A stretch of DNA of 51,833 bases from Chitinophagaceae bacterium (GTDB lineage Bacteria > Bacteroidota > Bacteroidia > Chitinophagales > Chitinophagaceae): NCBI GenBank assembly GCA_947372235.1, contig CANBSW010000008.1, positions 1 to 51,833 of the forward strand, in the 5' to 3' direction. Below are positions 40,537 through 49,901 of this stretch, piece after piece. A model generated the notes under the pieces. It searched no databases. It had not been told where the DNA came from and saw only the letters and a list, made by a program, of their open reading frames with translations. Numbering within the stretch: position 1 is the stretch's first letter; each line of letters begins with the position of its first letter. The translations under genes were made by a program, and so were the position numbers.

Positions 40537-41118
40537 TTATTGTTTTAGCCTTAGGTCAATTGTATCCTTAATTTCTCCGCATGTGATCATTTTCTTTGGG
40601 ATATAAGGATTGCGTATTTCAGCTGAATTGCTTAACCAGAAAGCTCCCTGCTCATTAAACGCCATTGGACAAAAATCGTGATATATCAATGCTTTGTCGT
40701 ATCTCACGGTTTTAATCAGGTCGTACAATTGGTCTCCCACCAATTGAAATTCTCTTCTTTTTTCTACCATACTTGTCTCCCCCAATAAGCCCTTGATTTC
40801 CGAAGAAATGCCCATGGCATATGTGTTTGCTGTAGAAATTAAAGCAGAATCGGCTTTTAATTCATTTATTTTTAGGCTATCCGCAGCTACCATTAACTTT
40901 TTAGCATATTGGGCGATTGCAGTATCGTTTTCAGTTATAAAATTGTCCTTCAAACTGAAATAATTGGCAAGCAATTCACTAAAAGATTGATTAAATGCCT
41001 CTGAATTAAGGCTTTCTCCAAAAACGGGCGACGGTGTTTCAACTGCTTTTGAGGGCTGATCTGAAGTGGAACAAGCCATCAAAAGCAACAGAAAAGAGGT
41101 GGTAAGGTAATATCTCAT
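40537..41118 (-). CDS. DUF3347-domain lipoprotein
   Basis: 193 residues. Lipoprotein signal with MAC-S at Cys16. The body has a helical region and the signature FCPMAFNEQGAFWLSNSAEIRNPYIPKKMITCGEIKDTI (in part), which is the end of the DUF3347 domain found in CusB-like proteins and in copper-linked Bacteroidota lipoproteins. The cysteines in FCPMAF and ITCGE may bind a metal. It is upstream of a TonB-dependent receptor on the same strand and divergent from the ABC-F gene. Confidence 0.85.
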   Translation of the reverse strand: MRYYLTTSFLLLLMACSTSDQPSKAVETPSPVFGESLNSEAFNQSFSELLANYFSLKDNFITENDTAIAQYAKKLMVAADSLKINELKADSALISTANTYAMGISSEIKGLLGETSMVEKRREFQLVGDQLYDLIKTVRYDKALIYHDFCPMAFNEQGAFWLSNSAEIRNPYIPKKMITCGEIKDTIDLRLKQ

Positions 41119-41173
41119 TCAAAAAAATTAATCAACAAAATTAATCCAAATAGAATTGGGAGCTGTTTGCATT

Positions 41174-41181
41174 TACCTTTG
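41174..41181 (+). promoter_or_regulatory. -7 promoter element of the ABC-F gene
   Basis: TACCTTTG, 23 bases before the start codon; TTG lies 15 bases upstream, shorter than usual. Confidence 0.5.
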
Positions 41182-41204
41182 CAGACTTAAATACTTGTTA
41201 ATAG

Positions 41205-43178
41205 ATGCTGATAGGATTCCAGAATGTTACGTTTGAGTTTGGTGCAAGAGTGATTGTTGAAGACGCCACCTGGCATATTCAACCGGGCGACCGTATTGGT
41301 TTGATCGGGTACAACGGTACCGGCAAATCAACTTTATTGAAGGTTTTGGTGGGCGAATACAGTCCTTCAAAAGGAACTGTAGAAAAAAGTAAGGAAACAA
41401 CGATCGGTTACCTGCACCAGGATTTATTGAGTTTCGATACCAATGACAATATCACAGAAGTGGCATTAAGTGCTTTTGAGCGCATTAGAGAACTTGAAAA
41501 AGAGATTGAAAAGCTGGGGCATGAGCTGGAGCAGGATTCGGAAAACGAAGAGTTACTTATAAAATATACTGACAGCCTGCACGAACTGGATGTGTTGGAT
41601 GGTTATAATATTCACCACAAGGCAGAAGAAGTTTTGCATGGGTTGGGGTTTAGCAATGAAGATCTCATCAGGCCCTACAAAGAATTTAGCGGTGGATGGA
41701 GAATGCGCGTGTTACTGGCTAAAATGATCCTTCAACAGCCTGATGTATTGTTGATGGATGAACCTACCAACCACCTCGATCTGCCTTCTATTGAATGGCT
41801 GGAGAAATACCTGTTGCATTATAAGGGTAGTGTAGTTATTGTGAGTCACGATAAATTCTTTTTGAACCGGATGGTGAATAAGATTGTGGAACTGTATCAG
41901 CAGCAATTACATATTTATACCGGCGATTATGAGTTTTATGAGCAGGAGAAGATGATCCGGATTGATATGCAACAAAAAGCATTTGAGAATCAGCAGGATT
42001 ATATTCGCCAGCAGGAAAGATTCATTGAACGCTTTAAAGCTAAGGCCAGTAAGGCTGCACAGGCGCAGAGTGTACAGAAGCGTTTGGATAAGATTGATAA
42101 GATCGAAGACGTAAAATTAGAAAGGCCAGACCTACGTATCAATTTTCAATTAGATAAAGTGCCGGGTAAAGTATTAGTTGAATTGAAAGAGGTAAGCAAG
42201 AGTTTTGGTAACCTTAAAATTGTAGAAGATGCCATTGCTGAAATTGAGCGTGGTGATAAGATCGCATTGATTGGCGCCAACGGTAAGGGTAAATCAACGG
42301 TTTTGAGAATGATTGCCGGAACGGAGGAATTTACCGGAGGCGAGCGTGTTTGGGGACATAATGTAGACGAAAGCTTTTATGCCCAGCACCAGTTGGAAGC
42401 GCTGACCATGAACAATAATATCCTGGAAGAAATGCAGGGATGTGGCAGTAAAAAATCAGATGTAGAACTACGTAGTTTGCTTGGTGCATTTCTTTTTAGC
42501 GGCGAAGATGTGGATAAGAAAATAAGGGTATTGAGCGGAGGCGAAAAAGCCCGTGTGGCACTGGCTAAAACCATTGTAAGTAAAGCCAACTTCCTCATTC
42601 TGGATGAGCCTACCAACCACCTTGATATGCACTCGGTGGAATTGTTGGCTGATGCATTAAATAAATATGAAGGAAGCTATATTCTGGTTAGCCACGATCG
42701 TTTCTTTATTTCTAAAACAGCCAATAAGATCTGGGAAATTGTAGATCATAAAATCAAAGAATTCAAAGGTACATATCAAGAATGGGTAGATTGGAATGAA
42801 CGTATGGCCAAGATAGCCAATGAAAAACAGAAGCTTGGTGTCCCTAATATTAAAATAGAAGAAAAGCCAACTATAAAAGTAGAACCGGTTCAGCCCAAAC
42901 CTGCACAGTCAACGAATAATACGATCAATAAAGAATTACAAAAGGAGTTACAAAAAGAACAACGCAGGTTAAATAACCTGGAAGAGCAATTGACTAAAGC
43001 AAAATTGGAAGAAACCAAACTGGAAAATGCTTTAGGTGATCCTGCCAACTATGCCGATAAAGATAGATTCGTAACTATAGAATCAGATTACAAAAAAGCC
43101 AAACAAAAACGTACTGATCTTGAAAAAGAATACGAAACCGTTTTTGAAAGAGTAATGGATCTGGAAGGACAAATGTAA
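41205..43178 (+). CDS. ABC-F ribosome-associated ATPase (Uup-like)
   Basis: 657 residues with two ABC domains and no membrane segments. Domain 1: Walker A GYNGTGKST, signature SGGWRMR, Walker B VLLMDEPTNHLD. Domain 2: GANGKGKST, SGGEKAR, FLILDEPTNHLD. Between them is the charged linker (about 240-300) of ABC-F proteins, and the C-terminal 80 residues form a coiled coil as in Uup. These proteins act on the ribosome or on replication intermediates and not in transport. Both ATP sites are intact. Convergent with dinD; the stops are 8 bases apart. Confidence 0.93.
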   Translation: MLIGFQNVTFEFGARVIVEDATWHIQPGDRIGLIGYNGTGKSTLLKVLVGEYSPSKGTVEKSKETTIGYLHQDLLSFDTNDNITEVALSAFERIRELEKEIEKLGHELEQDSENEELLIKYTDSLHELDVLDGYNIHHKAEEVLHGLGFSNEDLIRPYKEFSGGWRMRVLLAKMILQQPDVLLMDEPTNHLDLPSIEWLEKYLLHYKGSVVIVSHDKFFLNRMVNKIVELYQQQLHIYTGDYEFYEQEKMIRIDMQQKAFENQQDYIRQQERFIERFKAKASKAAQAQSVQKRLDKIDKIEDVKLERPDLRINFQLDKVPGKVLVELKEVSKSFGNLKIVEDAIAEIERGDKIALIGANGKGKSTVLRMIAGTEEFTGGERVWGHNVDESFYAQHQLEALTMNNNILEEMQGCGSKKSDVELRSLLGAFLFSGEDVDKKIRVLSGGEKARVALAKTIVSKANFLILDEPTNHLDMHSVELLADALNKYEGSYILVSHDRFFISKTANKIWEIVDHKIKEFKGTYQEWVDWNERMAKIANEKQKLGVPNIKIEEKPTIKVEPVQPKPAQSTNNTINKELQKELQKEQRRLNNLEEQLTKAKLEETKLENALGDPANYADKDRFVTIESDYKKAKQKRTDLEKEYETVFERVMDLEGQM

Positions 43179-43185
43179 AGCCTTA

Positions 43186-44043
43186 TTATTTTTTCGGGTT
43201 TTTGATATTTATTTTTTGAGTTCCTTTACTGATTTGTTCTTCTTCTATTTGCAATCTTCGTTGAACTTTTTTAACATCTTCATCAGCCGGAAGATTTTCC
43301 GGCTGAACACCACGCTGTTTAAGAATTTTTCGAACTGCAGAGTTATTATCAATATGTTCCCGCATAATTTGCTTTTGTCCAGACAATTCTTTTTCTACAA
43401 CATTATGGCTGGTAAGTTCAGTTGCAAAATCTTTGGCCTTAATAGTAAGGGTAGGGAGAAAATCTGCTAACGGTCTGTTATCCGGAACTTTTAATTTCTT
43501 TTTCATATTACCTGTATCAAATCCACCAAATAAAGCTTCATCTCCTTTACTTCTGATAATTGCAAATCCCTTTTCAGTTACATCGCGTTCATAAATTATT
43601 TCAGATAATTTTTTCTCGGATTTGGATAGTTTATCTCTAGCGTTAATCCGAGCAACGTCTAATAAACGCTGTTCAATTATTTCCTGTTTTCGTGTTTGAA
43701 CTGCAAAGTATGTTTGTGCAAAAGCAATTTCAGGCTTGGTACTATCGCCATTTTGTGCAATCAGATAACATGCATATCTGGTTAGTGCAATATCACCAAT
43801 ATCTCGCTGCGCGCCTTTCGCTAATTCGATCATTTTGCCGATATCGGCAAAATGATCGAGAACCGCTTCACCACTGTGTTTACACGCTTCCCTTGCTTTA
43901 AGTATTACCTTAACAAAATTACCCCATTTTGTATACCCCAATATCTCCTGAAGATCTCTTGCACTCCAGCATTCAATACCTTTATAATCATATCTGGCTT
44001 TTTCAAACTGAATAAACAGTTCAGCTATTTGTTCTTTTTTCAT
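43186..44043 (-). CDS. dinD: DNA-damage-inducible protein D
   Basis: 285 residues. The N-terminal BRO-like domain has [21 protein letters not shown] and [20 protein letters not shown]; then [36 protein letters not shown] and the C-terminal [20 protein letters not shown]. This is the DinD family, an SOS-regulated protein in E. coli that inhibits RecA-mediated pairing. It is patchily distributed and often gained by transfer. No LexA-like operator is evident upstream. Bases 43826-43859 inside the gene are a perfect palindrome. Confidence 0.92.
   Translation of the reverse strand: MKKEQIAELFIQFEKARYDYKGIECWSARDLQEILGYTKWGNFVKVILKAREACKHSGEAVLDHFADIGKMIELAKGAQRDIGDIALTRYACYLIAQNGDSTKPEIAFAQTYFAVQTRKQEIIEQRLLDVARINARDKLSKSEKKLSEIIYERDVTEKGFAIIRSKGDEALFGGFDTGNMKKKLKVPDNRPLADFLPTLTIKAKDFATELTSHNVVEKELSGQKQIMREHIDNNSAVRKILKQRGVQPENLPADEDVKKVQRRLQIEEEQISKGTQKINIKNPKK
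43826..43859. repeat. 34-bp perfect palindrome without spacer inside dinD
   Basis: The left half TCGATCATTTTGCCGAT (43826-43842) is followed at once by its exact reverse complement (43843-43859). It codes for the conserved [12 protein letters not shown] part of DinD, so the dyad is compatible with the protein. Confidence 0.95.
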
Positions 44044-44150
44044 CTTGTTTATTTGTTAATTATCAAAATAAATTCTGATATCTTTTACAAGATGAAATTA
44101 ATTGTAAGATTCTTAAAATAAATTAGGTATTTATACGCAATAAAATACCG

Positions 44151-45200
44151 TTAAACCATCATACTTTTTACAAAATCACTCACCAGATAACTGATCAATT
44201 TACCGGTTCCCGCGCTTGTTCTACCATCTGAAAGCTGAACAGCACCTTCACTGATATTCAGATAAGCCACTTTGCTATCAGCTGAGGCAAAACAAATAAA
44301 TTGGCGTGCCTGATTAATAGAAATACCAACCGGGCTTGACGCACTGCTTAAAGCATTCTCAATGCAATCGAGGTCTAATTCAATGCCACATAAAGTATCA
44401 TTGGTAAAATCAGTTGCATGACCCACAGCCTGCAGGAATGTTCGTTTTTCGTGAAGAAAAATATCTTCGTAAGTAATACAATCCACAAAGGGGTTATTCA
44501 CCATATCCATCCAAACATTTTGTGGTAAATAATTTTCGTGTAATCCCAGCACACAATACTTTTCAAGATATCCATCTGCTTCAGCATAGCTAAATCCGTT
44601 TCCGCTATGCCTTCCTTCCATAGGTCTGAAATCAGCATGGGCATCAAGGTTAATGGCATTGATCTGTGCTATGGGAATTACACCGGCTTTGTAAAATCCT
44701 TTGGCAGCACCCTTGATGCAGGGATAAGAATTATTATGTCCGCCCCCGATCACAATCGGAATTTTTTTATTTTGGGTGATGATATGGATCAATTGCTCCA
44801 CTTCATCATCAATAGTATTAACTGCATGCCGATAAGCTTCCAATCTTTCGTCAAAGCCATGTGCATTTTTTTCAATGAGTTGCTCAATATCTGAAAAATC
44901 AAAATGACCCAGTAAAAGAATGCTGCCCCCTTCTAAAAAATCATTGCTTTGAATATTCAGAAACGCATGAAGAAATGCAAGCCACGCAGAATCTGTGCCA
45001 CCTATACCCATATTTGCTTTCACGCCAATATCTTCGGGTATGCCCAATAAAACAAAAGAAGCCGAAGAGTTTTGTAAGGATGTTTCCAAAGCATCCGGGT
45101 CTTTGATCACCTGTACCCGTTCACCAAGCTTGGTCTCAAAACGCCTGATACGTGTAACTGACAAAACATCGTGTTTGTTATAGAATTTAAAATGACTCAT
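44151..45200 (-). CDS. hutG: Formimidoylglutamase (arginase family)
   Basis: 349 residues from the ATG at 45200; a TTG at 45242 is rejected. Ureohydrolase metal sites are visible: GGGHNNSYP, NLDAHADFRP and IELDLD. The enzyme would split formiminoglutamate into glutamate and formamide, the last step of histidine degradation. The family also contains arginase and agmatinase, but direct proximity to hutI (62 bases upstream) and the divergent Bacteroidota HutG sequence favour formimidoylglutamase. hutH and hutU are not in the window. Confidence 0.85.
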   Translation of the reverse strand: MSHFKFYNKHDVLSVTRIRRFETKLGERVQVIKDPDALETSLQNSSASFVLLGIPEDIGVKANMGIGGTDSAWLAFLHAFLNIQSNDFLEGGSILLLGHFDFSDIEQLIEKNAHGFDERLEAYRHAVNTIDDEVEQLIHIITQNKKIPIVIGGGHNNSYPCIKGAAKGFYKAGVIPIAQINAINLDAHADFRPMEGRHSGNGFSYAEADGYLEKYCVLGLHENYLPQNVWMDMVNNPFVDCITYEDIFLHEKRTFLQAVGHATDFTNDTLCGIELDLDCIENALSSASSPVGISINQARQFICFASADSKVAYLNISEGAVQLSDGRTSAGTGKLISYLVSDFVKSMMV

Positions 45201-45262
45201 AGGGCATGGTTTAGCAGATCTGTAAGAGATTGAATGCGTCAATACTTCTATCCTAAATATAC

Positions 45263-46495
45263 TTAAATAAAACTACCGTTGATCATCACTTTATCAATGA
45301 GGTTGGATCCAAATGCATAAGGCAGGAAAGCTATGGAAGGAATGGATTTGGTAAAGATTAGATTGGCCCTTTTTCCAACTGTAATACTTCCTACCTCTTT
45401 TTCCAGTTCCATTGCATGAGCTGCATTGATGCTGGCCGCATTGATAGCTTCTTCCGGCAATAATTTCATTTGAATACAACTCATCGAAACAACTGTATTC
45501 ATATTTCCGCTTGGACTTGAACCGGGATTAAAATCGGAGGCTAATGCAATGGCGCAACCTGCATCTATCAATGCCCGGGCCGGTTGAAAAGACATTCGTA
45601 AAAAATAAGCGGCCGTAGGTAATAAAGTGCCAATCGTATTTGATTTCGCCAGCAAATGAATAGCTTCCTCATCCATTGTTTCAAGATGATCGACCGATAA
45701 TGCACCCAATTTCAAACCAACTTGTACCCCACCCGAAAGAGACAGCTGGTTTGCATGGATCTTCACTTTTAATCCGGACTTTATTCCTGCACAGCAAATG
45801 GTTTCTGTTTCTTCTTTGTTAAAGAAACCTTTCTCACAAAATACATCAATATAATCAGCCAGTTGATCAGCAGCAATCGCGGGAAGCATTTCATGAATTA
45901 TTTGATCAATATAACCCTGGTGGTCCTCATTAAATTCCAGTGGAAAAGCATGAGCACCCAGAAAAGTAGCTTTTACGGGTATGGGAGATTTTTCTTTAAT
46001 TCTTTTGATCACCCGCAACATTTTCAATTCTCCGGCAACAGATAATCCATAGCCACTTTTGATCTCAATGGCACCGGTGCCGAGTTTCATCAATTCCTGC
46101 AGCCTTTGCCATGCCTGATCAAATAAGATCGCTTCAGAAGTGTCATTCAATTTTCTGGCAGAATTTAAAATACCCCCACCCTTGGCAGCTATATCTGCAT
46201 AACTGAGTCCTTTCAGTTTATCAACAAACTCTTCTTCCCTGCTTGCGGCAAAAACAAGATGTGTATGGCTATCACACCAGCAGGGCATCACAGTAGCGCC
46301 ATTTGCATCAATATTTTCAAATCCTTCTGAACGCGGAACGTCCTTCATCTCCCCATAATCAAAAATCAACCCGTCTTTAATGCTGAGATACGCATGATTG
46401 ATCACTGGCAATTCAGCCAATTCTTTTCCTCTAAGAAGACTTGATTCTCTACGAACATTTACCAGTTGTTGTATGTTGGTAACCAAAACATTCAT
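45263..46495 (-). CDS. hutI: Imidazolonepropionase
   Basis: 410 residues of the amidohydrolase superfamily. Metal ligands are in CDSHTHLVFA, KIHANQLS, VDHLETM and ASDFNPGSSPSGNM, and substrate-site residues in ASREEEF and KSGYGL. It opens the ring of imidazolonepropionate to formiminoglutamate, which hutG then splits. It is the first gene of a two-gene minus-strand unit and is divergent from the CrtA-like gene. Confidence 0.95.
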   Translation of the reverse strand: MNVLVTNIQQLVNVRRESSLLRGKELAELPVINHAYLSIKDGLIFDYGEMKDVPRSEGFENIDANGATVMPCWCDSHTHLVFAASREEEFVDKLKGLSYADIAAKGGGILNSARKLNDTSEAILFDQAWQRLQELMKLGTGAIEIKSGYGLSVAGELKMLRVIKRIKEKSPIPVKATFLGAHAFPLEFNEDHQGYIDQIIHEMLPAIAADQLADYIDVFCEKGFFNKEETETICCAGIKSGLKVKIHANQLSLSGGVQVGLKLGALSVDHLETMDEEAIHLLAKSNTIGTLLPTAAYFLRMSFQPARALIDAGCAIALASDFNPGSSPSGNMNTVVSMSCIQMKLLPEEAINAASINAAHAMELEKEVGSITVGKRANLIFTKSIPSIAFLPYAFGSNLIDKVMINGSFI

Positions 46496-46579
46496 ATCAG
46501 CAAATTATACAGAATCTGCCTGATTGCCAACGGCTTTATTTTGTAGGCAAAGAATAACCCCGAAACCATAATTTCGAAT

Positions 46580-47296
46580 ATGATCTGTACCCTAACCATC
46601 GTACGTTATCCCAAATGGCTGAGCTGGGCCGGATTTTTATCAATGGCAATTTTCAGGTTGCCTTTATCATTCAACAAAAAAATCGGTTTCTGGAAACTGA
46701 TGGGTTGCGGGAAGAATGGAACTTTTGATATTGTTCCAGACCTTAGACAATGGGCTGTTTTACTAGTTAGTGGTTTGGAGTCTGGAGTTAGAAATCAGAC
46801 TCCGAACTCCAAACCACTAATTCCTAACTTCCTCTTCTTCTGGTGGAAATTCTTTCGCTGCGAAATATGGATACTGGAACTGAAAGCAATAGAAGGCCAT
46901 GGAACATGGGATGGCAAACATTGCTTTGGAGATCTGCCTAAACAAACTGAATATACCGGTATAATCGGAATATTAACCCGTGCAACTATCCGGGTAAATA
47001 AATTGAAAGCATTCTGGAAAAATGTAGACAGTGTTGCCAGTCAAATGGCAACAGCAGAAGGTTTAATCACCTCCTTAGGGATTGGAGAAGTTCCCTGGAT
47101 CAAACAGGCAACATTCAGCATCTGGGAGAGTAAAGACCATATGAAGCAATTTGCTTATCAGATGAAAGAACATGCTGAAGTGATCCGCAAAACACGTAAA
47201 GAAGATTGGTATAGCGAAGAAATGTTCGTAAGATTCAAAGTATTATCATCATCAGGCAGTTTACTTGGAAAAGATCCTTTAAAAAGAAAGTTGTAA
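46580..47296 (+). CDS. Spheroidene monooxygenase (CrtA)-like protein
   Basis: 238 residues. The N-terminus ICTLTIVRYPKWLSWAGFLSM and MGCGKNGTFDIVPDLRQW, the middle GIIGILTRATIRVNKLKAFW, and the closing GIGEVPWIKQATFSIWES with DWYSEEMFVRFKV are the conserved blocks of the CrtA family, heme-linked carotenoid ketolases; Bacteroidota homologues have no proven substrate. Between the conserved blocks VPDLRQWAVL and FFWWKFF are about 27 residues encoded by an inverted heptamer repeat (46767-46820 and flanks). The insert keeps the frame open. Confidence 0.8.
   Translation: MICTLTIVRYPKWLSWAGFLSMAIFRLPLSFNKKIGFWKLMGCGKNGTFDIVPDLRQWAVLLVSGLESGVRNQTPNSKPLIPNFLFFWWKFFRCEIWILELKAIEGHGTWDGKHCFGDLPKQTEYTGIIGILTRATIRVNKLKAFWKNVDSVASQMATAEGLITSLGIGEVPWIKQATFSIWESKDHMKQFAYQMKEHAEVIRKTRKEDWYSEEMFVRFKVLSSSGSLLGKDPLKRKL
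46767..46820. repeat. Inverted heptamer repeat inside the CrtA-like reading frame
   Basis: Arms 46767-46788 and 46799-46820 pair at 20 of 22 positions around a 10-base loop. Each arm reads inward as 7-base units TTAGTGG, TTTGGAG, then a close variant. It has the same architecture as the intergenic repeats, but here it is translated. Confidence 0.9.
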
Positions 47297-47455
47297 TTTG
47301 TGTATCATCATGAATCATTGCTCAACCATAGTATTCTTAACCTCACACTTTGCATGGATGTACCGCGGCCTCAATTCTATGCCCGATCATTAAGTTAACA
47401 GTTGACAATGTATTTCTTCCACCAAATTTTTTACTAACATTCAATTCATCATTGT

Positions 47456-48895
47456 ATGAATATTCAATTATCTGTAAGCTCCGAAATAGGAACTTTAGAA
47501 CGTTTATTGGTGCATAGCCCCGACAGTGGTTTGGGTAAGGTTGTTCCCTCAAAAGCTCAGGACTGGTTATTTGAAGACATTGTACACCTGGATTCTATTC
47601 GCAGGCATGAATATGATTATTATACAAAGATCCTTTTGTATTTTCTGGATCCGGAAAAGATCAAAGGTAAACTGGAAACGATCGATTCAATAGAAGCGGA
47701 TAGGAATTTTTATAAACCCGAAAGCCCGGAATTTTTTGCTTCGGATAAAGTGATCGAACTCCAATGGCTGTTAGCAGAAGTATTGGAATATAAAGATATT
47801 CATTCAAAACTGGTTGCCTCGGTTTGTGCAATAGAAGGATGTACTTATGAGATCCAAAACCAGCTACTTCAATATTCATCAAAAGCCCTGGCTAAAACAT
47901 TTGTATCTGGAACATCAGAGAACAAAGAATTATTATTTGCACCTATTCCAAATTTCATTTTTACCAGAGATATTGGCATTACCATCAAAGATCATGTACT
48001 GCTGAACAAACCTGCAAAAAAAGCCAGAACACGTGAAGCTTTATTGGCAAAATATATTTTCTTTCATCATCCGTTTTTCGCAGGATACAGAAATAATATT
48101 ATTGAGCTGGCCGATTCAAATCACAGTTTCTTAATGCCCAAAGAAGATGAGGACAGAAAAATAACACTGGAAGGTGGAGACATTATGGTTGTAAGCGAAA
48201 ACCATTTGCTGGTAGGTGTTAGTGAAAGAACTTCTTCTGAGGCTGCTGTACGCATTACCAATACTATTTTTGAAAAGGGTTTGATGGAGAAAGTGACTAT
48301 TGTAAAAATCCCGCGAAAAAGAGATTATATGCATATCGATACGGTCTTTACCCAGGTGAAACGTGATGTTTGGGTAATGCTGGGAAACTTCTCACGCAAA
48401 GCGGTAAAACATGAAGATGAAAATCCCATTGAACGTATCCTTGAGATCAAAAAAGAAGAAAAGATCAGGATCCTGCAGTTTCACAAAAAATGTCCTGAAA
48501 ATCCTGTTTCATTCGAGAGCCTAGAAGATCTCTTGATTGATATCAGTAAAAATGACCTGAATTGTGAAAACGATGTACGGTTCATCTATTCGGGCAATAA
48601 TGAATTCCCCTACAATGCGAGAGAGCAATGGACTGATTCGTGTAATCTGTTAGCCTTAAAAGAGGGCGTTGTTTTGGCATACGATAGAAATGATAAAACA
48701 AGTGAGGCATTTAAAAATGCCGGTTTTAGTATTATTCATGTGAAAGACCTTATACCTAAACTGGAAGATGGAAGTATCAGGATTGAAAACATCACAGATA
48801 CCGTTATTTTGATGCCTTCTGCAGAATTATCCAGGGCAAGGGGCGGTTTCCATTGTATGAGTATGCCTATCTCCCGTAAAAAAATCGATAGCTAA
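47456..48895 (+). CDS. Arginine deiminase-family protein
   Basis: 479 residues. The guanidino-group-modifying fold is shown by IFTRDIG (about 167), LEGGDIMV (about 239), DYMHIDTVF (His about 293) and the catalytic cysteine in RGGFHCMSMP (about 467), the Asp-Glu-His-Cys set of arginine deiminases (arginine to citrulline plus ammonia). It is longer than the usual about 410 residues through extra sequence in the N-terminal third. The next gene, ctlX, would use the citrulline. The 159 bases upstream show no convincing promoter. Confidence 0.85.
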   Translation: MNIQLSVSSEIGTLERLLVHSPDSGLGKVVPSKAQDWLFEDIVHLDSIRRHEYDYYTKILLYFLDPEKIKGKLETIDSIEADRNFYKPESPEFFASDKVIELQWLLAEVLEYKDIHSKLVASVCAIEGCTYEIQNQLLQYSSKALAKTFVSGTSENKELLFAPIPNFIFTRDIGITIKDHVLLNKPAKKARTREALLAKYIFFHHPFFAGYRNNIIELADSNHSFLMPKEDEDRKITLEGGDIMVVSENHLLVGVSERTSSEAAVRITNTIFEKGLMEKVTIVKIPRKRDYMHIDTVFTQVKRDVWVMLGNFSRKAVKHEDENPIERILEIKKEEKIRILQFHKKCPENPVSFESLEDLLIDISKNDLNCENDVRFIYSGNNEFPYNAREQWTDSCNLLALKEGVVLAYDRNDKTSEAFKNAGFSIIHVKDLIPKLEDGSIRIENITDTVILMPSAELSRARGGFHCMSMPISRKKIDS

Positions 48896-48931
48896 AAATT
48901 GATTTCAATTCCACTACTGAAATTATTTACC

Positions 48932-49846
48932 ATGCAGAATACCTCACATATTTTAATGATACAACCTGTTCAGTTCACCTTTAATGATGAAACGGCTGTA
49001 AATAATCTATTTCAGGTAAGAACAGCTTCTGAATTTGTACAAACCAATGCTTTGTATGAGTTTAAAACCTTTATAGAAACACTTCAAAAGAATGGAATTG
49101 ATGTAACTGTAATCGAAGACACTCTTGAACCACATACACCCGATTCGATCTTCCCAAATAACTGGATCTCTTTTCATAAGAATGGATCCATTATACTGTA
49201 CCCAATGTTTGCATTGAACCGGCGATTGGAAAGAAAAATAGCAGTACTGGATCGGATACGGGAAAAATTCCAGATAGATAAGATCATCGATCTCAGTTAT
49301 CACGAATCAGAAAATCTTTTTCTGGAAGGCACCGGCAGTATGGTATTAGATAGAGTTTACAAAATAGCTTATGCCTGTTTATCAGAAAGAACAGATTTAA
49401 CGCTTTTAAACAAATTTTGTAATAGTGAGGGTTACAGGCGAATCAGTTTTAAAGCATTGGATCAGGCAGGACAAACTATTTATCATACCAATGTGATGAT
49501 GTGTGTAGCAGAGGAATATGTGGTGATCTGTCTCGACAGTATTGCCAACAAAGCAGAAAAGCAGGCAGTTACCGATTCATTTCTACTAACCAATAAAGAG
49601 ATCATACCCATCAGTTTTGATCAGATGAATCGTTTTGCAGGCAATATGCTGCAGGTGAAAAATAATTCAGGTGAAAAATTTGTAGTGATGTCTACTCAGG
49701 CGTTTCTTTCCTTAAATGAAGAGCAAATAGAAAAATTAGAAAAATACAATCCTATCATTCATTCAGATATCACAACCATTGAAACCAATGGCGGAGGCAG
49801 TGCTAGGTGTATGATGGCAGAAGTGTTTTTGGAGCTTAAAAATTAA
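48932..49846 (+). CDS. ctlX: Citrulline ureidase CtlX
   Basis: 304 residues from the ATG at 48932; a TTG at 48899 is rejected. Amidinotransferase-like fold with MIQPVQFTFNDETAVNN, the TPDSIFPNNWISFH block (Asp and Asn of the active site), LEGTGSMVLDR, a histidine in TIYHTNVMMCV and the catalytic Cys293 in GGGSARCMMAE. CtlX enzymes hydrolyse citrulline to ornithine, carbon dioxide and ammonia. Together with the upstream deiminase it makes a two-step arginine-to-ornithine route with no carbamoyl phosphate and no ATP. The start is 36 bases after the stop of the deiminase gene. Confidence 0.87.
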   Translation: MQNTSHILMIQPVQFTFNDETAVNNLFQVRTASEFVQTNALYEFKTFIETLQKNGIDVTVIEDTLEPHTPDSIFPNNWISFHKNGSIILYPMFALNRRLERKIAVLDRIREKFQIDKIIDLSYHESENLFLEGTGSMVLDRVYKIAYACLSERTDLTLLNKFCNSEGYRRISFKALDQAGQTIYHTNVMMCVAEEYVVICLDSIANKAEKQAVTDSFLLTNKEIIPISFDQMNRFAGNMLQVKNNSGEKFVVMSTQAFLSLNEEQIEKLEKYNPIIHSDITTIETNGGGSARCMMAEVFLELKN

Positions 49847-49847
49847 T

Positions 49848-49901
49848 GGTGCCTCACACCCACCACCTTTCAGGCACCTCCCCTTCGGGAAGGATTTTTT
49901 T
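49848..49901 (+). terminator. Possible terminator after ctlX
   Basis: GGTGCCT (49848-49854) and AGGCACC (49872-49878) form a 7-bp stem with a 17-base loop; directly after it CCTT and AAGG (49882-49893) form a small stem followed by seven T. The combination begins two bases after the ctlX stop. Confidence 0.5.
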
